Notes: a model not told the origin generated them from the letters alone. A stretch of 64,000 nucleotides of DNA from Mycobacterium nebraskense (GCF_002102255.1 NZ_LQPH01000107.1:62001-126000); one strand, 5' to 3'; numbered from the stretch's first letter, positions 31,826 through 41,975 are shown. Program-made: numbers and translations.

Positions 31826-33382
31826 CTAACACTTCGCGCCGCTGGGCGGCGTGGCGCCGCCGACCAGATACGCCGTGACGTAGTTGTCGATGCAACCGTC
31901 GCCCTGGAACACCACCGTGTGCTGGGTTCCGTCGTAGGTGAGCAGCGAACTGCGCAGCTGGTTGGCCAGATCGACCCCGGCCTTGTAGGGGGTCGCCGGA
32001 TCGTGGGTGGTCGACACCACCACAGTCGGCGCCAGGCCGGGCGCGGAGATGGTGTGCGGCTTGCTGGTTGGCGGAACGGGCCAGAACGCGCAGGTGCCCA
32101 GGGGGGCGTCGCCGGTGAACTTGCCGTAGCTCATGAACGGCGCGATCTCCCGCGAGCGGAGGTCTTCGTCAATCACCTTGGCCCGGTCGGTGATCGCCGG
32201 CTGATCGACGCAGTTGATCGCCACCCGCGCGTCGGTGGCGTTGGTGTAGTGACCGTGCGCGTCGCGGCGCATGTACATGTCGGCCAGGGCGAGCAGGGTG
32301 TCGCCGCGGTGGTCGACCAGTTCGGTCAGCCCGTCGGTGAGGTGACGCCACAACGTCGGCGAGTACAGCGCCATGATCGTGCCGACGATGGCATCGCTAT
32401 AACTCAGTCCCCGTGGGTCGTTGGTGGGGACCGGCCTGCCGACCATCGTGTTGTTGGGGTCGACCATCGGGTCGATCAGGCTGTGGTAGACGTCGACCGC
32501 CTTGGCCGGGTCGGTGCCCAGCGGGCAGGTCGGTTGCTTCGCGCACTGAGTGGCGAAGTCGTTGAACGCATCCTGAAAACCCTTCGCCTGGCGCAGGTCT
32601 GCTTCGATGGGGTCGGCGTTGGGGTCGACGGCGCCGTCGAGGATCATCGCCCGCACCTTGTCGGGGTAGGCCTCGGCGTAGGCGGAGCCGATCCGAGTGC
32701 CGTAGGAATAGCCGAGGTAGGTCAGCTTGTCGTCGCCCAGCGCCGCGCGGATCGCGTCCAGGTCCCTGGCGACGTTGACCGTCCCGACGTTGGCCAGAAA
32801 GTTCTTGCCCATCTTGCCGACGCAGCGTCCGACGAACTCCTTGGTTTCGTCCTCGATGTGGGCCACGCCGGCCGGGCTGTAGTCCACGTTCGGTTCCGTG
32901 CGCAGCCGGTCGTTGTCGGCATCGGAGTTGCACCAGACGGACGGCCGCGACGATCCCACCCCACGGGGGTCGAAGCCCACCAGGTCGAACCGTTCCCGGA
33001 CACGCTTCGGCAGCGACTGAACGACCCCCAGGGCGGCTTCGATACCGGATTCGCCGGGCCCACCGGGGTTGATCACCAACGAACCGATCTTGTCCCCGGT
33101 CGCGGGGAAGCGAATCATCGCCAGCGTCGCCACGTCGCCGTCGAGGTGGTCGTAGTCGACCGGCACCGCCAGCTTGCCGCACAGCGCCCCGGCGGGAATC
33201 TTGACCTTCGGGTTCGCCGTCCGGCAAGGTGTCCACTCCACCGCCTGTCCGAGCTTCGGCTCGGCCAGGACGGCGCGTCCGCCGACTACGCGCACACAGC
33301 CCGCGAGAAGGAGCGCCACGACAGCGACCGTTGTCCAAACCAGCAGCGTGCGCGCGACCTTGTCACCGCGAGACAGACCCAT
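31826..33382 (-). CDS. caeA: Cell-envelope serine protease CaeA (Hip1)
   Basis: A lipoprotein serine protease. In M. tuberculosis it cleaves GroEL2 and modulates envelope and immune recognition. It is 518 residues. The signal peptide ends in the lipobox LLAGC, so it should be lipid-anchored. The triad is Ser226 (GYSYGT), Asp461 (THDPATPY) and His488 (GTQHTVVF), each two positions before the M. tuberculosis residues (Ser228, Asp463, His490). Divergent from panB. Confidence 0.95.
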   Translation of the reverse strand: MGLSRGDKVARTLLVWTTVAVVALLLAGCVRVVGGRAVLAEPKLGQAVEWTPCRTANPKVKIPAGALCGKLAVPVDYDHLDGDVATLAMIRFPATGDKIGSLVINPGGPGESGIEAALGVVQSLPKRVRERFDLVGFDPRGVGSSRPSVWCNSDADNDRLRTEPNVDYSPAGVAHIEDETKEFVGRCVGKMGKNFLANVGTVNVARDLDAIRAALGDDKLTYLGYSYGTRIGSAYAEAYPDKVRAMILDGAVDPNADPIEADLRQAKGFQDAFNDFATQCAKQPTCPLGTDPAKAVDVYHSLIDPMVDPNNTMVGRPVPTNDPRGLSYSDAIVGTIMALYSPTLWRHLTDGLTELVDHRGDTLLALADMYMRRDAHGHYTNATDARVAINCVDQPAITDRAKVIDEDLRSREIAPFMSYGKFTGDAPLGTCAFWPVPPTSKPHTISAPGLAPTVVVSTTHDPATPYKAGVDLANQLRSSLLTYDGTQHTVVFQGDGCIDNYVTAYLVGGATPPSGAKC

Positions 33383-33427
33383 GCCAACATATGCTGCCAG
33401 AGGAAAGCTGAGATCCTCGTGAGCGGC

Positions 33428-33457
33428 ACCACCGGCCGGCTACGGGTGGCCGGCGGT
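33428..33457. other. Stem-loop in the caeA/panB divergent region
   Basis: ACCACCGGCC (33428-33437) pairs with GGCCGGCGGT (33448-33457) at 9 of 10 positions around a 10-nt loop. It lies 45 bp upstream of the caeA start and 135 bp before panB. It could be part of a 5' leader or an operator; the sequence does not decide. Confidence 0.3.
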
Positions 33458-33592
33458 GATGCCGAGCATGGTATGTCTCACATCACACGGACGGTGCAAC
33501 TGCGCAAGAGAGATGGCAGAATGGCACCGTCAGACGAACCCGGGGACCGTATCCGGCCACGAGGATCGAACCGACCACCACTAGGGACAACG

Positions 33593-34438
33593 ATGTCTGA
33601 GCAGAATGTTTATGGTGCAGGCACCTCTGAGCACGCACAGCCGCTCACCAAAATCCGCACCCACCACCTGCAGAAGATGAAGGCCGAAGGGCACAAGTGG
33701 GCCATGCTCACGGCCTACGACTATTCGACCGCCCGCATTTTCGACGAGGCCGGCATTCCGGTCTTGCTGGTGGGCGACTCGGCCGCCAATGTCGTGTACG
33801 GCTACGACACCACGGTGCCGGTCTCGATCGACGAGATGATTCCGTTGGTCCGCGGCGTGGTCCGCGGTGCCCGTCACGCCCTGGTCGTCGCGGACCTGCC
33901 GTTCGGCAGCTACGAGGCGGGCCCGGCCGCGGCCCTGGCATCGGCCACCCGGTTCATGAAGGAGGGCGGCGCACACGCCGTCAAGCTCGAGGGCGGCGAG
34001 CGGGTTGCCGAGCAGATCGCCTGCCTGACCGCGGCGGGCATCCCCGTGATGGCGCACATCGGGTTCACGCCGCAGAGCGTGAACAGTTTGGGCGGCTTCC
34101 GGGTGCAGGGCCGCGGTGACGGAGCGGAACAGACCGTCGCCGACGCGATCGCCGTCGCCGAAGCCGGAGCGTTCTCCGTCGTCATGGAGATGGTGCCGGC
34201 CGAACTGGCCACCCAGATCACCGGCAAGCTGACCATCCCGACCATCGGGATCGGAGCCGGCCCAAACTGCGACGGCCAGGTCCTGGTCTGGCAGGACATG
34301 GCCGGTGTCAGCAGCGGCAAGGCCGCCCGCTTCGTCAAGCGGTTCGCCGACATCGGCGGGGAATTGCGCCGGGCCGCAATGCAATATGCGCAGGAGGTTG
34401 CCGAGGGGGCCTTCCCCGCGGACGAGCACTGCTTCTGA
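33593..34438 (+). CDS. panB: 3-methyl-2-oxobutanoate hydroxymethyltransferase
   Basis: First committed step of pantothenate synthesis: transfers hydroxymethyl from methylene-THF to ketoisovalerate. It is 281 residues, equal to Rv2225. Metal and substrate residues lie in [32 protein letters not shown] and the C-terminal [19 protein letters not shown]. The ATG at 33593 is the family start. The frame stays open far upstream, but that stretch is antisense to caeA and not part of the gene. Confidence 0.96.
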   Translation: MSEQNVYGAGTSEHAQPLTKIRTHHLQKMKAEGHKWAMLTAYDYSTARIFDEAGIPVLLVGDSAANVVYGYDTTVPVSIDEMIPLVRGVVRGARHALVVADLPFGSYEAGPAAALASATRFMKEGGAHAVKLEGGERVAEQIACLTAAGIPVMAHIGFTPQSVNSLGGFRVQGRGDGAEQTVADAIAVAEAGAFSVVMEMVPAELATQITGKLTIPTIGIGAGPNCDGQVLVWQDMAGVSSGKAARFVKRFADIGGELRRAAMQYAQEVAEGAFPADEHCF

Positions 34439-34581
34439 CCTCCGCGGCCCGGCCGACTCCTGCCTCGGATCGCCCAAAAGCGAAACTTGTTGTGTGGCAG
34501 GCGGGTACGATTGCTCTTAGATAGAGTCTCGACTCCGAGAGCAAGGGTGAACACATCGACCGGGGGATTCCTGGTGACTTC

Positions 34582-35763
34582 GTGCACCGTCGAACGGTGC
34601 TGAAGATACCGCTGTTACTGGCAGGAGGCACTGCACTGGCCCGAGCACCTCGCGCGGCCGCCCAACCCGCGCCTGGCACCTCGCCACAGGCAAGCCGCTG
34701 GTCTCCTGAGCGCGCCAATCGGTGGTATCAGGCGCAGGGCTGGCCGGTCGGGGCGAACTACATCACGTCGAACGCGATCAACCAGCTGGAGATGTTTCAG
34801 CCCGAGACGTTCGACCCGCGACGCATCGACACCGAACTGGGCTGGGCCCGGGCCAACGGACTCAACGCGGTGCGGGTCTTCCTGCACGATCTGCTGTGGG
34901 CGCAGGACTATCGGGGATTCCAAGCCCGCCTCGCCCAGTTCGTCGACATCGCGGCCCGCAACGACATCAAGCCACTGTTCGTCCTGTTCGACTCCTGTTG
35001 GGATCCGCGCCCGGAAGCCGGGCCGCAGCGCGCGCCGACGCCCGGCGTGCACAACTCCGGCTGGGTGCAAAGCCCCGGTGCGCAACGCCTCGGTGACCGC
35101 GGCTACATCCAGACCCTGCGCGGCTACGTCACCGCAGTGCTGACCCAATTCCGCACCGACGACCGCGTTTTGGGCTGGGACCTGTGGAACGAGCCCGACA
35201 ATCCGTCGAAGTACTACCGCTCCGTCGAGCGGGACGACAAGCTGGACCTGGTCGCCGACCTGCTCCCACAGGTGTTCGGCTGGGCGCGTTCGGTCGATCC
35301 GTGTCAACCGTTGACGAGCGGTGTCTGGGACGGCGAGTGGGCCGACCCCGGACGGCGCAGCGTGATCAGCGGCATTCAGCTGGACAACTCCGACGTGATC
35401 ACGTTCCACTCCTATGCCGGGCCGGCGGAGTTCGAGAGTCGCATCGCCGAGCTCGGACCCCAAGGGCGCCCGATCCTGTGCACCGAATACATGGCCCGGC
35501 CGTTGGGCAGCACCGTCCAGGGTGTGCTGCCTATTGCGAAGCGCTACAACGTCGGCGCGTTCAACTGGGGGCTGGTCGCCGGGAAAACCCAGACATTCTT
35601 TCCCTGGGACTCATGGGAGCACCCGTACCCCACCATGCCCGCTGAGTGGTTCCACGACCTGCTCGCGCCGGACGGACGGCCGTTCCGTGATCCCGAGATT
35701 CAGACGATCCGCGAGCTGGGTGGCCTGGCCATGCATCTCCGCGAAGAGCCGCCGCCCGGCTGA
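34582..35763 (+). CDS. Exported glycoside hydrolase-like (cellulase/GH5-type) protein
   Basis: A 393-residue secreted TIM-barrel protein. The N-terminus MHRRTVLKIPLLLAGG fits a twin-arginine (Tat) signal, with cleavage near RAAAQ. The likely acid/base is Glu204 (WDLWNEPDN) and the nucleophile Glu302 (LCTEYMARP). This is the spacing of clan GH-A retaining glycosidases such as cellulases and mannanases. The substrate is unknown; a host or envelope polysaccharide is possible. GTG start. It is followed after one base by a convergent hemophore-like gene. I recall no homologue here in M. tuberculosis. Confidence 0.83.
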   Translation: MHRRTVLKIPLLLAGGTALARAPRAAAQPAPGTSPQASRWSPERANRWYQAQGWPVGANYITSNAINQLEMFQPETFDPRRIDTELGWARANGLNAVRVFLHDLLWAQDYRGFQARLAQFVDIAARNDIKPLFVLFDSCWDPRPEAGPQRAPTPGVHNSGWVQSPGAQRLGDRGYIQTLRGYVTAVLTQFRTDDRVLGWDLWNEPDNPSKYYRSVERDDKLDLVADLLPQVFGWARSVDPCQPLTSGVWDGEWADPGRRSVISGIQLDNSDVITFHSYAGPAEFESRIAELGPQGRPILCTEYMARPLGSTVQGVLPIAKRYNVGAFNWGLVAGKTQTFFPWDSWEHPYPTMPAEWFHDLLAPDGRPFRDPEIQTIRELGGLAMHLREEPPPG

Positions 35764-35764
35764 G

Positions 35765-36151
35765 CTACTGACACCGACGCTGGAAATCGGTCAGCGGTTG
35801 GCGGATGCCCTCCAGATCGGCGTGCGTCTGTGGGTTGGCATCCATGTACTGCTTGAGCTGATCCCGGGCATCGCTGCGGGACTGGCCCTTCAGACTGGTG
35901 AAGTAGGCGTTCACGTCCGGATGGGTGAACAGGTACGCCGACGTCGCCGCGGCAACACCCGCCGATACCTGGGCGAGGTCGGCCGCCGTGCAATTGGGCG
36001 CCGACGAAGGCGCCGGGTCCGGCTCCGGCACATCCGTTCCCCAATCCGCACCGGCCGAGCCGGCGCCCGTGAAAAGCATTGCCACACTGGCCGCGCCGGC
36101 CGCGATTCCGCCGGCAATTGCTCGACTTGTGCCGCGGGCAAAAGACACCAT
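35765..36151 (-). CDS. Mycobacterial hemophore-like (MHB domain) secreted protein
   Basis: A 128-residue exported protein. The signal peptide ends near GSAGA-DW (residue ~35), followed by a Pro/Ser spacer. A small helical domain runs from Cys54 (PNCTAADLAQ) to Cys127 near the C-terminus. This pattern matches the haem-binding Rv0203-like MHB family, where the two Cys form a disulfide. An upstream in-frame ATG at 36166 exists, but AAGGAG lies ideally before the ATG at 36151. The neighbouring convergent stop is one base away. Confidence 0.8.
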   Translation of the reverse strand: MVSFARGTSRAIAGGIAAGAASVAMLFTGAGSAGADWGTDVPEPDPAPSSAPNCTAADLAQVSAGVAAATSAYLFTHPDVNAYFTSLKGQSRSDARDQLKQYMDANPQTHADLEGIRQPLTDFQRRCQ

Positions 36152-36374
36152 GGAACGCTCCTTCATCTCCGCATCCGAAAAGACGAGCGATTACCCGTAC
36201 CGCAAACCATAAGCGGTTTTCGGGCAACGCATGCGCCATTCCGGCGGGGAACAATTGCGTGGCCGCCGCCGACAAATCCGACCGCCACCGGCAGCGGCGT
36301 CGATATACTCCAATTCTCTGTCCGCCCACCGCGATGGGTCGAAGCGTTCACGGTGGCAGGAAGGAGTTCTTCAG

Positions 36375-36608
36375 ATGAATGCGCGCCGCTGGATCGCGTT
36401 GGCGTTGGCGGGAATGGCCTCGGTTCCCGGAATCCTTGTTGTCACCCGCTCCGCCGACCGGGCGGAGGCGACCGTTTGCGTGGGCGGGGGCCGGCGCATC
36501 TCGGTGAGCGGATGCACCGACATCGGCGACACCATCGCCCGCTACGTCCCGCCGCCGGCCGCCTATGCGCCGCTGCCGGAAGACAGCACGCCTCCTCCCC
36601 CGCCGTAG
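36375..36608 (+). CDS. Small secreted protein with proline-rich tail, unknown
   Basis: A 77-residue protein. Residues 1-32 form a signal peptide ending near AEA-TV. The mature part has Cys35 and Cys47, which could pair, and a C-terminal Pro-rich tail ending in five prolines. AAGGAG lies eight nt before the ATG, good support for translation. I do not recognise the family. Divergent from the hemophore-like gene, with which it shares a 223-bp promoter region. The pair may be co-regulated. Confidence 0.7.
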   Translation: MNARRWIALALAGMASVPGILVVTRSADRAEATVCVGGGRRISVSGCTDIGDTIARYVPPPAAYAPLPEDSTPPPPP

Positions 36609-36748
36609 CGCCGGGGCCGGGAACGGCCACGCCGGACAGCGGCCATCGCCGCCATTCGCGTAACCGCGGTGTGGCAGGCTATGGGAGCCCAGCACCACCC
36701 GTTCACGACGTTCAAGGCCGCGGCGACGCGCCCTCAACGGAGCCGAAA

Positions 36749-38293
36749 ATGCCTGCAAAAGCGCCGCAGACCTCGCGCCATCGCGAGGTGGAGCGCAAGT
36801 TTGACGTTGGCGAGTCCACCGTGTCCCCTTCGTTCGAAGGCATTGCCGCGGTGGCGCACGTCGACAAGTCGCCGACTCAGACACTGGACGCGACGTACTT
36901 CGACACTCCGGCACAGGACCTGGCCCGCAACAAGATCACGCTGCGCCGCCGTACCGGGGGCTCCGACGCGGGGTGGCACCTGAAGCTGCCGGCCGGGCCC
37001 GAAGTCCGCACCGAGGTCCGGGCACCGCTGGACGCGTCCGGCCCCGACACCGTGCCGGAGGAGTTGGTGGAAGTCGTGCTGGCGATCGTCCGCGACCGCC
37101 CCCTCGAACCGGTCGCGCGCATCACCACCCAGCGCGAAAGCCAGGTGTTGTACGCCGCTGACGGAACGCCGCTGGCGGAGTTCAGCAACGACCACGTCAC
37201 CGCATGGTCGGCCCGTGCTTCCGAGGACGCCGATTTGGAGCCCACCCAACAAGAGTGGCGCGAGTGGGAACTCGAACTCATCGAAACCAGCGGGGCGTCC
37301 AACGGGGCCCCGGACACCGACCTGTTGAACCGGTTGGGTAACCGGCTGCTGGACGCCGGCGCCGCACCCGCCGGTCATGCCTCCAAGCTGGCGCGGGTGC
37401 TCGGCACCACGCCGCAGCCCAACGGCCCGCAGGCCGACGAACACCCGCTGCAGCGCGCGGTGGTCGAGCAGATTGGCGAACTCTTGGTGTGGGATCGCGC
37501 CGTGCGGGCCGATGCCTTCGATTCCATTCACCAGATGCGGGTCACCACCCGCAAGCTACGCAGCCTGCTGCGCGACTACCAGGAATCGTTCGGATTACCG
37601 GACGACGGGTGGGTTCTCGACGAACTGCGCGAGCTGGCCGGTATCCTTGGCATCGCGCGCGACGCCGAGGTCCTGGCGGAGCGTTACGAGCGTGAATTAG
37701 ACGGGCTGACACAGGATTTGGTGCGCGGTCCGGTGCACGAGCGTCTGGTCGGGGGCGCCCAGCGCCGCTACCAGACCGGGCTGCGCCGGTCGCTGATCGC
37801 CATGCGGTCGCAGCGCTACTTCCGGCTGCTCGACGCCCTCGATGCGATAGCGGCGCAACCACCCGGCATCGCCGCGGGCGAAGACCACGCACCGGTCACC
37901 ATCGAAGCCGCCTACAAGAAGGTCCGCAAGGCCGCCAAAGCTGCCGCCCAGGTTGACCGCGACCACCCAGATGACGAACACCAGCGCGACGACGCGATCC
38001 ACCGGATCCGCAAGCGGGCCAAGCGACTTCGCTACACCGCGGCGGCCACCGGCGCGGACAAGGTGTCCGAGCAGGCGAAGGCCGTCCAGTCGCTGCTCGG
38101 TGACCACCAGGACAGCGTGGTCAGCCGCGAACACCTGCGCCACGAATCCGAGGCCGCGTATGCCGCCGGCGAGGACACCTTCACCTACGGCCTGCTGTAC
38201 CAGCAGGAGGCCGACTTGGCCGAGCGGTGCACTCAGCAGCTCGACGACGCGTTGCGCAGACTCGCCAAGGCGGTGCACAAGGCCGGGCACTGA
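36749..38293 (+). CDS. CYTH-CHAD domain protein (Rv2226-like)
   Basis: A 514-residue two-domain protein. The CYTH domain (about residues 10-215) has the EXEXK-type start EVERKF and repeated Arg/Lys-lined strands for triphosphate binding. The CHAD domain (about 235-505) is helical, with conserved histidines in SIHQMRVTTRKLRSLL and AIHRIRKRAKRLRY. CHAD domains bind polyphosphate, and CYTH members hydrolyse tripolyphosphate or make cAMP, so a polyphosphate role is likely. The ATG at 36749 is chosen over a long upstream extension. Its stop is five bases from the 3' end of RNase P RNA on the other strand. Confidence 0.9.
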   Translation: MPAKAPQTSRHREVERKFDVGESTVSPSFEGIAAVAHVDKSPTQTLDATYFDTPAQDLARNKITLRRRTGGSDAGWHLKLPAGPEVRTEVRAPLDASGPDTVPEELVEVVLAIVRDRPLEPVARITTQRESQVLYAADGTPLAEFSNDHVTAWSARASEDADLEPTQQEWREWELELIETSGASNGAPDTDLLNRLGNRLLDAGAAPAGHASKLARVLGTTPQPNGPQADEHPLQRAVVEQIGELLVWDRAVRADAFDSIHQMRVTTRKLRSLLRDYQESFGLPDDGWVLDELRELAGILGIARDAEVLAERYERELDGLTQDLVRGPVHERLVGGAQRRYQTGLRRSLIAMRSQRYFRLLDALDAIAAQPPGIAAGEDHAPVTIEAAYKKVRKAAKAAAQVDRDHPDDEHQRDDAIHRIRKRAKRLRYTAAATGADKVSEQAKAVQSLLGDHQDSVVSREHLRHESEAAYAAGEDTFTYGLLYQQEADLAERCTQQLDDALRRLAKAVHKAGH

Positions 38294-38298
38294 GCGGG

Positions 38299-38706
<408 letters not shown>

Positions 38707-38716
38707 ACGATCCACG

Positions 38717-38746
38717 GTACTACCTGCGCGATCCCAGGGCCAGCAA
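38717..38746 (-). promoter_or_regulatory. Candidate sigma-A promoter for rnpB
   Basis: On the minus strand TTGCTG (38741-38746) and TAGTAC (38717-38722) are separated by 18 bp, and the -10 lies about 10 bases before the helix P1 5' end. Matches to consensus are moderate. Confidence 0.4.
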
Positions 38747-38814
38747 CTATCGCTGGACGGGGCCCGGGGCGGCCCTATCGTGGACCTCGCAGACAGGCAT
38801 ACGGAAGGACGCAG

Positions 38815-39525
38815 ATGTCCCGGTGGAAGAAGCGCGTCGACTCCGGCGACTGGGACGACATCGCCGCCACGCTCGACGAGTACGGCGGGGCGCTGCTGCC
38901 CGGGCTCATCACCACCAGCGAAGCGGCCCGGCTCCGCAAGCTCTACAGCGACGACGGCCTGTTCCGCTCGACCATCGACATGGCGCCCAGGCGCTACGGC
39001 GCCGGACAGTATCGCTACTTCCACGCGCCCTATCCCGAACCGATCGAAGAGCTCAAACAAGCGCTGTATCCCCGGCTGTTGCCGATAGCCCGCGACTGGT
39101 GGGGCAAGTTGGGCCGCGCTGCGCCCTGGCCGGACAGTCTCGACGATTGGCTGGCAACCTGCCACGCGGCCGGCCAGACCAGGTCCACCGCGCTGATGCT
39201 CAAGTACGGCGCGGGCGACTGGAACGCGCTGCATCGAGACCTGTACGGGGATTTGGTCTTTCCGCTACAGGTGGTGATCAACCTGAGCCAACCCGACACC
39301 GACTACACCGGCGGCGAATTCCTGCTCGTCGAACAGCGGGCGCGCGCACAATCCCGTGGCACCGCAACGCAATTGCCACAGGGGCACGGGTTCGTGTTCA
39401 CCACGCGGGAGCGGCCGGTCACCTCGAGCCGGGGCTGGTCCGCGGGACCGGTTCGCCACGGTGTGTCGGTCGTGCGCTCCGGCGAACGCTATGCCATGGG
39501 ACTGATCTTTCACGACGCCGCCTGA
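38815..39525 (+). CDS. 2OG-Fe(II) oxygenase family protein (Rv2227-like)
   Basis: A 236-residue protein of the Oxygenase-NA type, suggested in family descriptions to act on damaged nucleic acid. The iron triad is His140, Asp142 (LHRDLYGD) and His215 (PVRHGVS). A nearby Arg in RSGERYAMG would bind 2-oxoglutarate. The substrate is unproven. The ATG at 38815 has GGACGCAG before it, a weak ribosome-binding site. It is divergent from rnpB. In M. tuberculosis the equivalent gene is followed directly by the RNase H fusion; here an accessory block intervenes. Confidence 0.85.
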   Translation: MSRWKKRVDSGDWDDIAATLDEYGGALLPGLITTSEAARLRKLYSDDGLFRSTIDMAPRRYGAGQYRYFHAPYPEPIEELKQALYPRLLPIARDWWGKLGRAAPWPDSLDDWLATCHAAGQTRSTALMLKYGAGDWNALHRDLYGDLVFPLQVVINLSQPDTDYTGGEFLLVEQRARAQSRGTATQLPQGHGFVFTTRERPVTSSRGWSAGPVRHGVSVVRSGERYAMGLIFHDAA

Positions 39526-39611
39526 GGGTTATCCGGCCCGCCGCACGTCGATTGGGCGACCGCTTAGCATTGACCATTGCCCAGCGGGGATGTTGGTGCC
39601 AGTCTGACCAG

Positions 39612-40781
39612 ATGACAGAAACCGAAGGGTTCGTCGACCAGACGGTGACGGGTCTCGCGGAGCCGCAACCGATGTACAAGGCGTTGCGCGAATCGAGCCC
39701 GGTGTTCCGGTCGCCCCAGGCGGTCGTTCTCAGCCGCCTGGCCGACATCGAGATGGCACTCAAGCACACCGAATTGTTCTCGTCGAACATGGACGCGGTC
39801 GATCTGGGCAACGTGCGGCCCCTGATCCCCCTGCAGATCGACCCGCCCGAGCACGCGAAGTACCGCCGCATCCTGGACCCGCTGTTCACCCCGCGGGAGA
39901 TGGCGCGGCGCGAACCCCGCGTCACCGAGCTGGTGAACGAGATGATCGACCGATTCGCCGATCGGGGCGAATGCGACTTCCACGCCGAATTCGCTGTGCC
40001 CCTGCCGTGCACCGTCTTCCTGCAATTGCTCGGGTTGCCGCTGGAGGACCTCGACAGGTTTCTGGAATGGAAGGACGGCGTGATCCGCCCGGAGGGCGAC
40101 TCCGGCTTCGACCGCCGCCACGAAAGTTCCGCAGGGGTGGCGCAGCAGATCTACGACTACTTCGACCGCGCCATCGACGACCACATCGCCAGCCCCCGCG
40201 ACGACGTGCTGTCGGCGATGATTGCCGCCGACATCGCCGGACAACCGCTGTCGCGCGAAGAGCTCCTCGACATCTGCTTCCTGTTCCTGATCGCCGGCCT
40301 GGATACGGTCACCGACTCGCTCGACTGCTTCTTCGTGTACCTGGCGCGCCACCCCGACCATCGTCATCAGCTGGTCGAGCAGCCCGACGTGCTGCCCAGC
40401 GCCATCGAGGAGTTGTTGCGCTGGGAGACACCGGTCCCCGGCGTCGCTCGAGTCGCCATCCAAGACGTCGAGGTGGGCGGGTGTCCCATCAGCAAGGGCG
40501 AACGGGTCAGCCCGTTACTGGGCGCGGCCAACACCGACCCGGCCGAGTTCGCCGATCCGGAGCTGGTGGACTTCACCCGCAACCCGAACCGGCACCGCGC
40601 ATTTGGCGGCGGCCCGCACCGCTGCCTCGGCTCCCACCTCGCCCGCATGGAGCTGCGGGTGGCGTTGCGCGAATTCCACCGGCGCATACCGGATTACGAG
40701 ATCAAGCCCGGCACCCAGCTGAGCTACACCGCCGCGCTGCGGTCGGTGGAGTCGCTGCCGCTGGTCTTTTCGGCGTCTTAG
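39612..40781 (+). CDS. Cytochrome P450
   Basis: A soluble 389-residue class I P450. The I-helix oxygen-binding motif AGLDT is at residues 228-232. The K-helix ExxR is in EELLRW, and the haem loop FGGGPHRCLG has the thiolate ligand Cys338. I cannot assign the CYP family or substrate. It needs a ferredoxin: a 3Fe-4S ferredoxin gene lies 1.9 kb downstream on the same strand, separated by the orphan and Tpx-like genes. No clear ribosome-binding site. The first gene of the accessory block. Confidence 0.93.
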   Translation: MTETEGFVDQTVTGLAEPQPMYKALRESSPVFRSPQAVVLSRLADIEMALKHTELFSSNMDAVDLGNVRPLIPLQIDPPEHAKYRRILDPLFTPREMARREPRVTELVNEMIDRFADRGECDFHAEFAVPLPCTVFLQLLGLPLEDLDRFLEWKDGVIRPEGDSGFDRRHESSAGVAQQIYDYFDRAIDDHIASPRDDVLSAMIAADIAGQPLSREELLDICFLFLIAGLDTVTDSLDCFFVYLARHPDHRHQLVEQPDVLPSAIEELLRWETPVPGVARVAIQDVEVGGCPISKGERVSPLLGAANTDPAEFADPELVDFTRNPNRHRAFGGGPHRCLGSHLARMELRVALREFHRRIPDYEIKPGTQLSYTAALRSVESLPLVFSAS

Positions 40782-40879
40782 CGCTACTACGACGACCTAT
40801 AGCCGGATCGGACGGTTCCCTTACGTGCAGCGCTGACCTTCCCGCACGAGGGCGGCGTTGTTCGCGGTTACGACGCTGC

Positions 40880-41815
40880 TCAGACCTTGACGGCCTGAGA
40901 GGCTCGGTGCTCTTCACCGGGCCTCTTTGGCATCCTGTTTCCTTCGCCTCCTCGCTCGGGAGTCGAGAAGTGTCGTAGCGGAACTTCGTCACTATCGCGC
41001 ATTGAGCCTGAAATGAGGTACTCGGGTCGCGGTAACGGTGCCGGAAGGAAGTCGCGGCGGTAGGCGTCAAGTCGGTCGGCAAGCAATAGATAGTCGAAGA
41101 TGTGTCGACTGAGAAACGACAGGTCGGACTTACTGAGCTGGTTAGCCTTGAACAAGGGGTAGACGAACTCAAACGCTCTGAAATAGCCCTGGCTTTCGAT
41201 GTCGTTCACAAGGCAGATGACATCCGACGCGACGAATGCTGACAGGTCGAGAATATCTCGATTTACCTGGCGGGCGCGGTCCATGTGATAGTGAATCGCA
41301 TCCAACATTGGGGCGTGCGCAGTAGGGCTGGCCGACGCAATCAGCATATTGGTAGGCGTTTCTGGTCCAATCTTGCTACACGTCTCTTGAACGTTCGCCA
41401 ACGTATTCTCTCGATGGCTATCGAAGCCGGCCGCTTGGTGCAGCGTGCCCATGAGGCTAATCGCCTCGCCAACGACGCGTGCGATCAGCGGTTCCAGGTT
41501 CTTATAGATGTTTCGGCGATCTCGCCGCAACGGCAGCCGGACTACTAGCAGGTAAAAGATGAACGCTTCCACGTAGCCGTTGGCGAGGTGGAAAAGAACA
41601 CTGCCGAGTCGCTCACCACCTGGGAAGACTTCGGGAATGTTGGCGAGCAACACATGCTGAGCAATGCAGTAGGACAGGGCAACGCACGCCAGCGCCCAGA
41701 GCGATCGGTTGAGCCTGCGTTCGAATGGGCTGAGATAGCTGAACTGAGTTGCTCGTTGCCAGCGGCGTTTGAGTCCATCACTCATGTGGTGATTATTGCC
41801 CAGATACGCCCCCAC
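40880..41815 (-). CDS. Orphan membrane protein, unknown family
   Basis: A 311-residue protein I do not recognise. Two transmembrane helices lie at about residues 37-58 and 70-92. A mostly helical cytoplasmic domain of ~190 residues follows, with segments such as DAIHYHMDRARQVNRDILDL and LSRHIFDYLLLADRLDAY, then a polar C-terminal tail. A start at 41785 (MSDGLK) is equally likely. Base composition is visibly lower in GC than in its neighbours and codon choice is less biased, suggesting recent acquisition. It is antisense to all surrounding genes and splits the P450 from the ferredoxin. Confidence 0.75.
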   Translation of the reverse strand: MGAYLGNNHHMSDGLKRRWQRATQFSYLSPFERRLNRSLWALACVALSYCIAQHVLLANIPEVFPGGERLGSVLFHLANGYVEAFIFYLLVVRLPLRRDRRNIYKNLEPLIARVVGEAISLMGTLHQAAGFDSHRENTLANVQETCSKIGPETPTNMLIASASPTAHAPMLDAIHYHMDRARQVNRDILDLSAFVASDVICLVNDIESQGYFRAFEFVYPLFKANQLSKSDLSFLSRHIFDYLLLADRLDAYRRDFLPAPLPRPEYLISGSMRDSDEVPLRHFSTPERGGEGNRMPKRPGEEHRASQAVKV

Positions 41816-41975
41816 GGGCCGAACTTTCGCTGGCTTCCTCTCGACGGCGACTGAGTGAGTGGTTGGCGTAGATGGATTCGGTGTTGGCCGGAGGCACGCC
41901 TACGCCATGTCCCCCGTACCCCACTAATTCATCGACATCCGAACCTGACTCAAGCGGGCCTGGCAGACTGTGCCC

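Noticed and set aside
31772..33592. Upstream in-frame extension of panB
   Set aside because: The frame is open only because it is antisense to caeA; PanB begins at 33593 with its family N-terminus.
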